This document shows, piece after piece, positions 6,156 to 13,372 of a stretch of 38,157 bases of DNA. The notes under the pieces are model-generated. The model saw only the letters and a program-made list of their open reading frames with translations, did no database searches and had not been told where the DNA came from. The stretch's first letter is position 1. The number at the start of each line of letters is the position of its first letter. The translations under genes were made by a program, and so were the position numbers. Source of the DNA: a virus; the IMG/VR virus record IMGVR_UViG_3300050821_001791, positions 1 through 38,157 of that record, one strand, 5' to 3'.

Positions 6156-6248
6156 ATGATACCCGCTAAATCCCAATTTCCTCGGTGGCTCCGCAATCTC
6201 ACCTTAGCGGGTATCGTTGCGTCCATCGGGGGCTCAATTTATGCGTGA
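6156..6248 (+). CDS. 30-residue possible membrane peptide
   Basis: ATG 6156 with AGGA 9 nt upstream. The peptide starts MIPAKSQFPRWLRN and ends in a short hydrophobic span (LTLAGIVASIGGSIYA). Its TGA overlaps the ATG of the replication gene by 8 nt, suggesting coupling. The same DNA forms a long inverted repeat, so the open frame may be a by-product of a structured leader. Confidence 0.4.
   Translation: MIPAKSQFPRWLRNLTLAGIVASIGGSIYA
6158..6215. promoter_or_regulatory. Inverted repeat before the replication initiator gene
   Basis: GATACCCGCTAA (6158-6169) and TTAGCGGGTATC (6204-6215) are perfect 12-bp complements, extendable to 15 bp with one G-U pair. The 34-nt interior contains GGTG/CACC. 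It ends 25 nt before the replication gene start, so it could be an origin or initiator-binding dyad, or an RNA leader controlling initiator synthesis. Confidence 0.5.
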
Positions 6249-6987
6249 AGGATTCGTTTATTTGCACCGCCGTTTGATGGCCTCGGACATATGGACTGCT
6301 ACAGATCAGACCCTCAGACTCATGATTACGTGCTTGTTCATGGCAAACTGGCAAGATCAACAATGGTTCAATAAATCAACACATAAATCACAATTGATAC
6401 CACGTGGGTCCTTTGTCACGACGTTCAAAACTCTAGAAATGGCTTCCAGATTATCGTCTCAAAGCGTTCGCACTGCGCTCCTGAATCTTAGCAACATGCA
6501 ATTTCTAACACGTACAGTAACAGGAAGGGTAACACAAATAACGATTATAAAATACAATGACTATCAAGAAATACCAACACGAAAGGTAACACACAGGGGC
6601 ACAAATGAACAACATATGCCTAACACGTCATCAACACAGTTAGAAGTAATACAAGAAGTAAAAGAAAGAAAAGAAGGGGAGAGTCCCCCCGTTTTTTCTC
6701 TTTCGGAATTCGAAGAGTATTGGTCTGGCAAGGATGAACATGAGCGGTATGCGGCGCAAGTGGCAATAGGCCTAAAAGCCTATAAGTTGCCGTTTCGAAC
6801 GGAAGAGGATATTTACAATCGGATCATGGAGGGAGCACATGGAAATGTACGTGGCAAGAGCATTGATCAACAGGCTTTTGAACGATTCCGAAAAATGGGA
6901 CTTACAAAAGCGGGAGAAGGAATTGGGGAGGCCCTTGCAAGGATTCGAGGTGTGCCGAAGATTCAACCTGAAACCGGACAGCGTTAA
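6241..6987 (+). CDS. DnaD-like replication initiator / replisome organizer
   Basis: 248 residues from ATG 6241, with GGGGG upstream. The N-terminal winged-helix region (VYLHRRLMASDIW, IPRGSFVTTFKTLEMASRLS, QSVRTALLNLSNMQFL, VTQITIIKYNDYQ) is the typical phage DnaD/replisome organizer pattern. A charged linker (KERKEGESPP) and a smaller C-terminal region follow. No helicase or polymerase is encoded here, so it would recruit host machinery to the origin. The inverted repeat upstream is a candidate binding site. Confidence 0.75.
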   Translation: MREGFVYLHRRLMASDIWTATDQTLRLMITCLFMANWQDQQWFNKSTHKSQLIPRGSFVTTFKTLEMASRLSSQSVRTALLNLSNMQFLTRTVTGRVTQITIIKYNDYQEIPTRKVTHRGTNEQHMPNTSSTQLEVIQEVKERKEGESPPVFSLSEFEEYWSGKDEHERYAAQVAIGLKAYKLPFRTEEDIYNRIMEGAHGNVRGKSIDQQAFERFRKMGLTKAGEGIGEALARIRGVPKIQPETGQR

Positions 6988-7225
6988 AGAAGAGGATTCG
7001 CAAAGAATGGATTTGCTCTACTGGAAATGGAAAAAAGCTTGGGAAGTGAAATACGAAGAAATGGAAGCTAAGCGTGTTGGCGACGAACCGTTTAATGTGA
7101 ATGGGGATGATATCTTCGGGGATCTGAGGGATTGGGAACAGTTCGCGGATAAGAATTACAACCCGCAAGCGATGACGTTTGGGTGTGTTGCTGTAGCTTT
7201 GTTGCCGTTTCTGCTGTTGCACTAG
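6839..7225 (+). CDS. Protein overlapping the initiator gene, C-terminal hydrophobic segment
   Basis: 128 residues from ATG 6839, which has a strong GGAGG at 6 nt. The first 149 nt lie out of frame inside the initiator gene; a later ATG at 7006 would avoid this but has a weaker site. The middle is charged (YWKWKKAWEVKYEEMEAKR) and the C-terminus is hydrophobic (FGCVAVALLPFLLLH). No family was recognised. Confidence 0.5.
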   Translation: MEMYVARALINRLLNDSEKWDLQKREKELGRPLQGFEVCRRFNLKPDSVKEEDSQRMDLLYWKWKKAWEVKYEEMEAKRVGDEPFNVNGDDIFGDLRDWEQFADKNYNPQAMTFGCVAVALLPFLLLH

Positions 7226-7244
7226 CGGCCGGAGGGGGTAAGGG

Positions 7245-7358
7245 ATGATTGAATTTACTATTTATGCGGTTGATGAATGGATGACGGAGCGTGACAAAGA
7301 GTGCATGAAAGATCAGGTCTACGCTATTTTAATGGGCTGGGACACGGCGAATTGCTAG
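7245..7358 (+). CDS. 37-residue protein of unknown function
   Basis: GGAGGGGGTAAGGG precedes ATG 7245. A short acidic product (FTIYAVDEWMTERD) with two Cys. The ribosome site and spacing support translation; nothing indicates function. Confidence 0.5.
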   Translation: MIEFTIYAVDEWMTERDKECMKDQVYAILMGWDTANC

Positions 7359-7368
7359 GAGGGAAACC

Positions 7369-7407
7369 ATGACGAGTGTGCTAGAGAATGAGTTGGTGAT
7401 AAAATGA
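7369..7407 (+). CDS. 12-codon minicistron (possible leader peptide)
   Basis: AGGAGGG is followed by ATG 7369 and 12 codons (MTSVLENELVIK). The stop overlaps the next ATG as ATGA. Given its strong ribosome site and the weak site of the next gene, it may serve to load ribosomes by coupling. Confidence 0.3.
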   Translation: MTSVLENELVIK

Positions 7408-7547
7408 ATAAAGTTCAACCGCTTAATGCGGTGGAGGAGAAGATTAAAGAGTTAGCGAACGTCTATTCCAGTTCTCACGGGGTCTCTACGGATTGGGTGG
7501 AAGCGAAGCTTCGGGAATTGGTCGAGATGGCGAGGAAACGGGTTTAG
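7404..7547 (+). CDS. 47-residue helical protein
   Basis: ATG 7404 overlaps the preceding mini-ORF stop. Two amphipathic helices (AVEEKIKELANVYSS and STDWVEAKLRELVEMARKR) with no Cys. It may form a small helical hairpin or dimer. No family was recognised. Confidence 0.55.
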   Translation: MNKVQPLNAVEEKIKELANVYSSSHGVSTDWVEAKLRELVEMARKRV

Positions 7548-7630
7548 AAGGTGCGCTAGCATGGGTATAGATTGCGCGCTAATGGGCCTAGAATCAATTT
7601 TGTGGGTAAAAACGTAGTTGAGTAGCCTGA

Positions 7631-7768
7631 ATGCGTAGAATCGCAAATTTGGTAGTTTGTTTGAGTTTGGTTGGGTGTAGTGGGAATCGGGTACAGTTTC
7701 GGCATTCGGATAGTGGGCGGATGCGGGAGCATGTGGTGGTATCGTCGGAGTGGGAGGGGAAGATTTGA
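7631..7768 (+). CDS. Small putative lipoprotein
   Basis: 45 residues. MRRIANLVVCLSLVGCSGNR has a basic N-terminus, a hydrophobic core and a lipobox (LVGC, Cys16), so it would be exported and lipidated. The mature part is about 30 polar residues. The ribosome site is poor. Superinfection exclusion or an outer-membrane spanin subunit (Rz1-like) are possibilities; it lies far from the lysis genes, which weakens the spanin idea. Confidence 0.45.
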   Translation: MRRIANLVVCLSLVGCSGNRVQFRHSDSGRMREHVVVSSEWEGKI

Positions 7769-7793
7769 CAAACGGGCGAATTAGGGGTATATA
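7765..7793 (+). promoter_or_regulatory. Strong sigma70-type promoter
   Basis: Consensus TTGACA (7765-7770), a 17-nt spacer, then TATATA (7788-7793). The ATG of the next gene is 9 nt after the -10 box (another ATG is 4 nt after), so transcription would start at or next to the start codon. It overlaps the end of the lipoprotein ORF. Confidence 0.65.
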
Positions 7794-7802
7794 AGCAATG
7801 AA

Positions 7803-8027
7803 ATGTGGCCAACACAGTCCGTATGGGCTAGGGCAAGTTATAAGCCAAATTGCGAAGAGGTTGGGCATAGGTTTGGAATGATTCATTTCATCGCAAAACG
7901 CACTGTTTTTATGCATAAATGTAGAAGATGCGGAAAACGGGAATATAGGTCTTTCGACCTAGTAGATGGCAAGATTCTTGAGAAAAAGCTCATAATTAGC
8001 ACTCAGGAGCCAAAAGATGCGTTATAA
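7803..8027 (+). CDS. Small zinc-ribbon protein
   Basis: 74 residues. NCEEVGHRFG, then FMHKCRRCGKREYRSF: Cys/His and CxxC pairs typical of phage ribbon proteins. An ATG at 7798 in another frame gives only 27 codons, so ATG 7803 is preferred. Translation would have to start from a leaderless mRNA of the promoter at 7765. Confidence 0.6.
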   Translation: MWPTQSVWARASYKPNCEEVGHRFGMIHFIAKRTVFMHKCRRCGKREYRSFDLVDGKILEKKLIISTQEPKDAL

Positions 8028-8181
8028 TCGTTTAATATGTAATATAATCTCTGTTATCGGAAGTAATCCAACACAAGAAGAAACGAAGCGATTTAACGAT
8101 GAGTTTTGTATGGGCCTTTCAGCCCAAGAGTATGTGAATTATCAACTTCAAAAAGTGATTCGTCTTTCGGGGAGAGAGTAA
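8017..8181 (+). CDS. 54-residue protein of unknown function
   Basis: AGGAG 8 nt before ATG 8017, overlapping the preceding gene by 11 nt. Contains PTQEETKRFNDEF and LSAQEYVNYQLQKVI, two probable helices. No family was recognised. Confidence 0.55.
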   Translation: MRYNRLICNIISVIGSNPTQEETKRFNDEFCMGLSAQEYVNYQLQKVIRLSGRE

Positions 8182-8191
8182 TAACGATAGT

Positions 8192-8398
8192 ATGCCTTCA
8201 ACAAAAACTTTTTTGTATCCTGATTTAACTTTCGAAAAACTTAAAAATGAGCAATATGCTTGTTCTAAATGTGATGCCTGGCATAGTCTAGGTATTGAAC
8301 CTGTATGTCAGAAAGGTCGTCCTAGTTACGAATGGACGATTGGATGGCTTCGCTATTGTCGTTCCTGGCTTTCCGGCAAACCCGTAGGAGCGCCCTAA
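8192..8398 (+). CDS. Small cysteine-pair protein
   Basis: 68 residues, with only a weak ribosome site. YACSKCDAWHSLG and a later CQKG give a partial zinc motif; WTIGWLRYCRSWLSG follows. One more of the many Cys-pair proteins of this arm. The function is unknown. Confidence 0.55.
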   Translation: MPSTKTFLYPDLTFEKLKNEQYACSKCDAWHSLGIEPVCQKGRPSYEWTIGWLRYCRSWLSGKPVGAP

Positions 8399-8706
8399 TT
8401 TCCGCCGAGCGTGATAGTCGTAGAAAACCCCAGGAGGTGGCCGCTGAGCCTACAGCTTCCGTCGATACCGACTTCTTGGGTCTGAATGAGGATACGGGTG
8501 TAATTCCCACCGGCGGAATGACGATTGACGAGCATGTAGAAACGATGAAGCGATGGACACGAAGCGGTGAATTCGATGTTTATTGCGGCAAATGCCGGAA
8601 TGATCACAAACAAAAAGATCCCTGCGAGGAGATAACCAAGAGGATAGAAGACTGTGCGTGTGACCGTCCTTGTGGGATTTGTTGTTGCCGGAGCAGTTGG
8701 GCCTAA
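8332..8706 (+). CDS. Protein with strongly Cys-rich C-terminus; start uncertain
   Basis: Coding character is clear from about 8400 onward; the start could be ATG 8332 (inside the previous gene), GTG 8439, TTG 8476 or ATG 8518. The C-terminal 40 residues hold about ten Cys (VYCGKCRNDH, DCACDRPCGICCC), probably a metal cluster or double zinc site. Its stop overlaps the fibre gene start as TAATG. No family was recognised. Confidence 0.45.
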   Translation: MDDWMASLLSFLAFRQTRRSALISAERDSRRKPQEVAAEPTASVDTDFLGLNEDTGVIPTGGMTIDEHVETMKRWTRSGEFDVYCGKCRNDHKQKDPCEEITKRIEDCACDRPCGICCCRSSWA

Positions 8707-9953
8707 TGCCGGTACCCGGGACGTGGGACGACCCCAAGAAGAAGTTTACGGACGATCCTGGCGCGATTTATAAACCTGGAACGAGTCAGCCTGCCATAAC
8801 CATCACGAATGTCGTTGTGACAGTCACATCAACAACAGCGACCGTGACGTGGACCACGAGTCAAAACAGTACCAGCCGAATACAATACGGAATTTATCCG
8901 AATGCGTATGATCAAACAACGCCGGAGCAAGACATGAGTCCGATGGTAACGAGTCATAGCATAACGATAACGGGCTTAACGCCAAGAAGGACGTATCTTG
9001 GAAAACTATTTTCTCGGTTAGCGGGTGGAAAAGACGGAATGGGCAATAGTGTGATTGATGGGTATCTTTTTTCGCAAGGTATTCAGTTTACGACGCCAAG
9101 CACGCAATCGATGGTTTACTTAACGAGCGGAACGACCTGGAGCCAAGTGACGGATAGCGGGAACATTACGGTGGAATGTATTGGCGGCGGGGCAGGTGGG
9201 TCCATGTATCCTTCGACGCTGATAGGTGGTGGTGGTGGGGAATACCGAAAAATGGTGGTGGCGTATGCAAGTGGAAGTGTCGTTCCCATTCAGATTGGGC
9301 AGGGAGGACTAGGAGCGACGGTTGGCGGTCCTGGTGGAGATGGCACAGCCACAAAATGGAATACGTCTGTGGTAGTAGCGAATCCTGGGTTAGGCAATGG
9401 AAGTGGTGGTTCTGGTGGAACTGGAACGCTTGGCTATTCAGGAGGAGCAGGAGCGTCGGCGTTAGTGGGGGGAGGAAATGGTGGTGGTGGATCGGGAGGG
9501 CCGTTAGGCGTTGGCGGTGCTGGCGGCAGTGCAAGCACGTCTACAGGCGGCGGTGGTGGTGGTGGTAATGGTGGTGGTACGGCGGGCGGAAATTCTGCGT
9601 TAAGCGCCGTCGGTGGTTCTGGCGGCAATAACAATGCTGGAAGTGGTGGCGGAACAAGTGGCGGAAACGGAACGGTAGGTGGAGGGGGATGCGGCGGATT
9701 TGGCTCAAACGGATCGAGTTCATTTCCTGGCGGCAATGGCGGTAATGGAATTGACTTTAATGCGTCTTTCGGGTCTGGCGGTGGCGGAGGAGGAGGGGGC
9801 GGTTCCGTAACGTCAGTCAATGGTTCTGTGGGTGGCAACGGTGGCAATTACGGTGGTGGCGGCGGAGGTGGTGGATTTAGTAGCACCGGGACTAAAGGGC
9901 CTGGCGGAAACGGAGCGAATGGTTTGATTGTGATTACCTATGGCAATCCGTAA
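8706..9953 (+). CDS. FN3 plus glycine-rich fibre/adhesin-like protein
   Basis: 415 residues from ATG 8706. Residues about 25-115 are a fibronectin type III-like domain (TVTSTTATVTWTTSQNS, SHSITITGLTPRRTY). A strand-rich linker follows (MVYLTSGTTWSQV), and from about residue 155 there is a glycine-rich domain with long GGGG runs broken by Asn, Ser and Thr, ending LIVITYGNP. This matches phage glycine-rich tip domains, in which polyglycine helices display host-binding loops. Receptor binding is inferred. The gene overlaps the sugar enzyme gene by 14 nt. Confidence 0.7.
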   Translation: MPVPGTWDDPKKKFTDDPGAIYKPGTSQPAITITNVVVTVTSTTATVTWTTSQNSTSRIQYGIYPNAYDQTTPEQDMSPMVTSHSITITGLTPRRTYLGKLFSRLAGGKDGMGNSVIDGYLFSQGIQFTTPSTQSMVYLTSGTTWSQVTDSGNITVECIGGGAGGSMYPSTLIGGGGGEYRKMVVAYASGSVVPIQIGQGGLGATVGGPGGDGTATKWNTSVVVANPGLGNGSGGSGGTGTLGYSGGAGASALVGGGNGGGGSGGPLGVGGAGGSASTSTGGGGGGGNGGGTAGGNSALSAVGGSGGNNNAGSGGGTSGGNGTVGGGGCGGFGSNGSSSFPGGNGGNGIDFNASFGSGGGGGGGGGSVTSVNGSVGGNGGNYGGGGGGGGFSSTGTKGPGGNGANGLIVITYGNP

Positions 9954-11085
9954 AGTCAGTTTAGGTTATAACGCTGTTCCTAAGAGCGCAAAGACGCTAA
10001 TTCATCAGGTCTTTGAAAGCGGACAGTACAGTCCTGGACCGATGGTCAAGCAGTTTGAGCGGGAATTCGCGTATTTGCACAATACACGGTACGGGATTTT
10101 TGTGAATAGCGGTACGGATGCGCTGAGGCTAAGTCTTTTAGCGATGAAAGAGAAGTATGGCTGGCGGCAGAATGATCTTATTGCCGTCACGACTCAGACG
10201 TTTGTCGCGACGATCAATGCGATTTTGCAGGCGGGACTAAAGCCATTCTTTTTTGATGCGGGTAATCCTTGGAATTTAGAGCGGCGGTTGAATTGTAGTA
10301 GTGATCCGATCAATATTAGAGCCATGATGGTTGTGCATTTATACGGGGCTCCTGCGGATATTTATCATTATCGCCTTGCGAAAGAGAATAACTGGCCAAT
10401 CATTGAAGACAGTTGTGAAACGATTTTAAACGAAGTCAAAGGAGACGTGAGTTGTTACTCAACGTACATGGCGCATCATGTGACGACGGGAGTCGGCGGC
10501 CTCGCACTGACGAACGATCCAGAACTCAACAGATTAATTCGCAGTTACGCCAATCACGGACGTAGTAACGCCTATATTCCTGGGTACGAAGAAGTGAGGA
10601 CGAAGAGCGCACTTATTCGAAGTCGGTTCATTTTTGAGCGGAGTGGTTATAGTTGCAGAGCGACGGAGTTTGAAGCGGCGTTAGGCTTAAGTCAGATTAA
10701 AGGCCTCAACAATCAAATCAATAAACGCAGACAAGTCGCACAGAAGCTTTGTCAGGCTCTTATGAAATATAACAGTCTCTTTCATTTTCATGATCCCGGT
10801 CTCATGCCCGATCACACGTTTATGATGTTTCCGATTCTGATTAACGAACGAGAGACGATCAGTAAATACGATCTTTGCTTACACTTAGAGAATCGCGGCA
10901 TTGAGACAAGGGACATGATGCCGATCACTAATCAGCCTTGTTTTGAAGGGCTTGTGAAAGAGCAGGATTTTCCAGTGAGCGCGCACATTAACAAGAACGG
11001 GTTTTACATCGCTTGTCATCCTGGCGTAACGGATGCAGACGTGAAAACCATTAAGAACGCATTCGACAGCTACTTGCGAAAATAA
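9940..11085 (+). CDS. DegT/DnrJ/EryC1-family enzyme, ColD/RfbH-like (His in place of PLP Lys)
   Basis: 381 residues. FVNSGTDALRLSL (cofactor phosphate loop) and IIEDSCE (Asp157, pyridine contact) are family hallmarks. At the Schiff-base position the sequence is STYMAHHVTTGVGG: His179 replaces the usual Lys. That replacement marks 3-dehydrases such as ColD and RfbH, which remove a 3-hydroxyl from a nucleotide 4-keto-6-deoxysugar. The length fits ColD, and no Fe-S cysteine cluster as in RfbH is seen. Substrate supply must come from the host. An inactive relative cannot be excluded. Confidence 0.75.
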   Translation: MAIRKVSLGYNAVPKSAKTLIHQVFESGQYSPGPMVKQFEREFAYLHNTRYGIFVNSGTDALRLSLLAMKEKYGWRQNDLIAVTTQTFVATINAILQAGLKPFFFDAGNPWNLERRLNCSSDPINIRAMMVVHLYGAPADIYHYRLAKENNWPIIEDSCETILNEVKGDVSCYSTYMAHHVTTGVGGLALTNDPELNRLIRSYANHGRSNAYIPGYEEVRTKSALIRSRFIFERSGYSCRATEFEAALGLSQIKGLNNQINKRRQVAQKLCQALMKYNSLFHFHDPGLMPDHTFMMFPILINERETISKYDLCLHLENRGIETRDMMPITNQPCFEGLVKEQDFPVSAHINKNGFYIACHPGVTDADVKTIKNAFDSYLRK

Positions 11086-11102
11086 AAAAGATGTGATATA
11101 TA
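11074..11102 (+). promoter_or_regulatory. Probable promoter of the packaging/structural operon
   Basis: TTGCGA (11074-11079), 17-nt spacer, TATATA (11097-11102). It spans the end of the sugar enzyme gene and leaves a leader of about 70 nt before the terminase small subunit gene. Confidence 0.5.
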
Positions 11103-11116
11103 GGCTTAGTTCATCT

Positions 11117-11154
11117 CCGGGAAGAGACCATAAATCCGCTTTTCTCCTTCCCGG
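11117..11154 (+). promoter_or_regulatory. Leader hairpin 1
   Basis: CCGGGAAG (11117-11124) pairs perfectly with CTTCCCGG (11147-11154) around a 22-nt loop. It lies in the leader between the promoter and the terminase small subunit. No T-run follows, so it is not a simple terminator; it could stabilise RNA or bind a regulator. Confidence 0.45.
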
Positions 11155-11164
11155 GGAAATCGGT

Positions 11165-11189
11165 CGAGGTTCACAGGCGTGTGGCCTCG
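11165..11189 (+). promoter_or_regulatory. Ribosome-site-sequestering hairpin
   Basis: CGAGG (11165-11169) pairs with CCTCG (11185-11189), and CACA pairs with TGTG around the loop GGCG. The left arm contains the Shine-Dalgarno GAGG, and the GTG start (11179-11181) lies in the loop and inner stem. Folded, it would block initiation of the terminase small subunit. Confidence 0.45.
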
Positions 11190-11727
11190 CACCGTTTTGG
11201 AACGTGAGAATCTTGAATCTGCCGTTAACGACAAATCCCGCCACATTGAAATCCGTGGGAAACAAGCCATTGTTCCGCTTAAGTTTGATGAAGATGGTGA
11301 GCTCGCTACTGTTGATAAGCTCATTTTTAAGCGCCTCTCCCTCGACGATCTCCGATTTCTCAAAGTTTGGCGCGAGGCCGAATGGAACACAGAAGTCGCC
11401 ATCCAGAAGACGGCAATATCGCCGGACAAAGCCGAGCGGCTCATCAAAAAACTCGCTTGCTTTCGGCAAGAAGATGCAAGAGTTAAAGCTCTCTGCCAAA
11501 TCCCCACTCCCGACTGGATTGCCGCCAAGCACGTCGAAAACCTCTACAACCCCACATTAGAAGATTCTCAGCATAAGAGTCTGCAAGAACTCGCTAAGAT
11601 TGAAGGCGCGTACAAGCAGGTCGCTCAAACCCAAATTAATGTTTTCAATCTTCCCAAGATGGCTCCTGAAGTCGAAGCCAAGTTGAAGCAACTCGCGGAA
11701 GCGTCTATTCAGGCCGAGCAAGCATGA
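11179..11727 (+). CDS. Putative terminase small subunit
   Basis: 182 residues from GTG 11179. An N-terminal beta-like region (RHIEIRGKQAIVPLKF) is followed by a helix-turn-helix-like segment (LKVWREAEWNTEVAIQKTAI, then SPDKAERLIKKL) and an Ala/Lys-rich C-terminus. It overlaps the large subunit start by 4 nt, the usual TerS place. Assignment rests on position and helical layout, not on a diagnostic motif. Confidence 0.6.
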   Translation: MWPRTVLERENLESAVNDKSRHIEIRGKQAIVPLKFDEDGELATVDKLIFKRLSLDDLRFLKVWREAEWNTEVAIQKTAISPDKAERLIKKLACFRQEDARVKALCQIPTPDWIAAKHVENLYNPTLEDSQHKSLQELAKIEGAYKQVAQTQINVFNLPKMAPEVEAKLKQLAEASIQAEQA

Positions 11728-13196
11728 AAACCGATCCTTGGCTTTTAGCGCAGACGAGCATGAAATACTTTACGTGCAAAATTCTCAATATGAAATGGCC
11801 CATTCATTACGGCGATTGGGAAGATTTGATTTTAAATAATGATCGTCTTTTGATTCAGGCTCCGCGCGGACATGGTAAAAGTATGTTCTGGAGTATCGCT
11901 TATCCGCTTTGGCGCGTCATTCGCGGTAAGCGCGAGATTCTTCTTATTTCATATTCTGAAGATCAATGCCGAAAGCTCATTCGTGATATCCGGCAGACGA
12001 TAGAATCCAATGATTATTTAGCTCCTCTTCGTCCTACCACGAAAGAGATCTGGGGAACGGATCAACTTAGTTTTGCGAATGGGAGTTTCATATCGGGGCT
12101 TGGTTTTGGAACGTCAAGCCGTGGCCGTCATCCTGACGATATTATTGTTGATGATCCGCTTAAGGATTTGGGGGGTATGACGGATGAAGATCAAGAGAGG
12201 GCATACTTCGGAGTTATCACAGGAATGGCAATGGAAAAGACTAAGCTCGTTACGGTCGGAACTCCTGTCAATTTCGGGGATCTTCTGGAAAAACTTGAAA
12301 CGAACGAAGCCTATACAAAATGGAAAAAACCCGCCTTACAGAATGGGAAGGCCTTATTTCCTTACCTCTGGTCGGAGCAGGCCCTTGCTTTAAAGCGGAA
12401 AGAGATGGGACCCATTAACTTTGCTCGGGAATATCTTCTGCAACGGATAGATCCGGCTACCCAGCCCTTTAAGAAGCAGTTCGAAACGCTTTACACCCAA
12501 ATGCCGGATGGGATGCGATGGGCAAGGAAAGTGACGTTCTGCGATCCCGCCTATTCCAATGATGATGGCGACTATACGGCGATTGTGACCGTAGGGTTTA
12601 CGCATGGCAATCAGGCATGGGTGTTAGAAGCCAAGGGCATTCGCCGCGAAGATCCTGGCGAGATCATTAAAGAGCTGCTTCAAACGCTCGTTCATCAAAA
12701 GCCGGATGTTCTGGGGATTGAGAAACGAAAAGGACAGGCCTTGGAATACAGCTTAAGAGAAGCGATTGCCCGCTATCAGCTTTTTGATTTTAAGTATGTG
12801 GAACTCAGCCACGGTGGCCAAGCGAAGTTTTCAGATAATCGTATCGGCGGCCTTGTCGCTAGGTGGGAATCCCGAAGCATTCATATTCATCCTGATATGG
12901 GACTTTTAAGGGCCCAGATTTACGCCTATCGCGTAGACGATAAATCCAAAGAGCATGACGATTTAGTAGATGCTCTCGCCTATTGTTTCCATCCTGATCT
13001 TGTAAAACCCAATTACGGATCACAGAGCGTTCCTATGGATATAGATTCTGCGTCAATGGAAGGCAAACCGCGCTATCAGGTTGGTCAAGGCGATACCTGG
13101 AAACCCAAAGAAGTGTATCAATGGGCGAGCACGAAAACGGAACATGGCTCGCGGTGGGCTTCGATGATGGATCACCGTATTGGAGACGCGGCATGA
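11724..13196 (+). CDS. Terminase large subunit
   Basis: 490 residues. Walker A is APRGHGKS (46-53); Walker B is DDIIVDDP (138-145). The nuclease domain has CDPAYSNDDGDYTA with Asp274, then GIEKRKG with Glu333, and HDDLVDALAY with Asp413/Asp416 as metal ligands. It translocates DNA into the prohead and cuts it. The length is normal for a complete TerL. The packaging strategy (pac or cos) cannot be read from this, although a circular map suits headful packaging. Confidence 0.92.
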   Translation: MKTDPWLLAQTSMKYFTCKILNMKWPIHYGDWEDLILNNDRLLIQAPRGHGKSMFWSIAYPLWRVIRGKREILLISYSEDQCRKLIRDIRQTIESNDYLAPLRPTTKEIWGTDQLSFANGSFISGLGFGTSSRGRHPDDIIVDDPLKDLGGMTDEDQERAYFGVITGMAMEKTKLVTVGTPVNFGDLLEKLETNEAYTKWKKPALQNGKALFPYLWSEQALALKRKEMGPINFAREYLLQRIDPATQPFKKQFETLYTQMPDGMRWARKVTFCDPAYSNDDGDYTAIVTVGFTHGNQAWVLEAKGIRREDPGEIIKELLQTLVHQKPDVLGIEKRKGQALEYSLREAIARYQLFDFKYVELSHGGQAKFSDNRIGGLVARWESRSIHIHPDMGLLRAQIYAYRVDDKSKEHDDLVDALAYCFHPDLVKPNYGSQSVPMDIDSASMEGKPRYQVGQGDTWKPKEVYQWASTKTEHGSRWASMMDHRIGDAA

Positions 13197-13372
13197 AAAC
13201 CTATGAAAAGCAGATTGAGATTCAGCGCGAACTTCCGAAACTTCAGCCTAATTTTTTGATGTTTGAATGTCTTTATGGACCGCACAAAGCGGATATTTTA
13301 CATCGTGGCACAGCGTACTGCCGACAGTGTTACGACGAGCGAAACCAATTCGGCAAAACAGTTGATCCCTAG
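13193..13372 (+). CDS. Small zinc-binding protein
   Basis: 59 residues from ATG 13193 (ATGA overlap with TerL); a longer reading inside TerL is rejected. A helical start (YEKQIEIQRELPKLQ) is followed by FECLYGPHKADILHRG and YCRQCYDER, giving Cys/His then CxxC. The function is unknown; it is in the packaging cluster. Confidence 0.55.
   Translation: MKTYEKQIEIQRELPKLQPNFLMFECLYGPHKADILHRGTAYCRQCYDERNQFGKTVDP

Noticed and set aside
7452-7916. Minus-strand 154-codon ORF
   Set aside because: It lies opposite several plus-strand small genes and a consensus promoter, is Pro/His rich and lacks a ribosome site.
9166-9847. Minus-strand Pro-rich and His-rich ORFs opposite the glycine-rich gene
   Set aside because: They are the antisense of GGN codons, have no ribosome sites, and the plus-strand FN3/glycine-rich product is clearly better supported.
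10885-11532. Long minus-strand ORFs across the end of the sugar enzyme and the terminase small subunit
   Set aside because: They oppose two well-supported plus-strand genes and show no domain pattern; ordinary antisense open frames.
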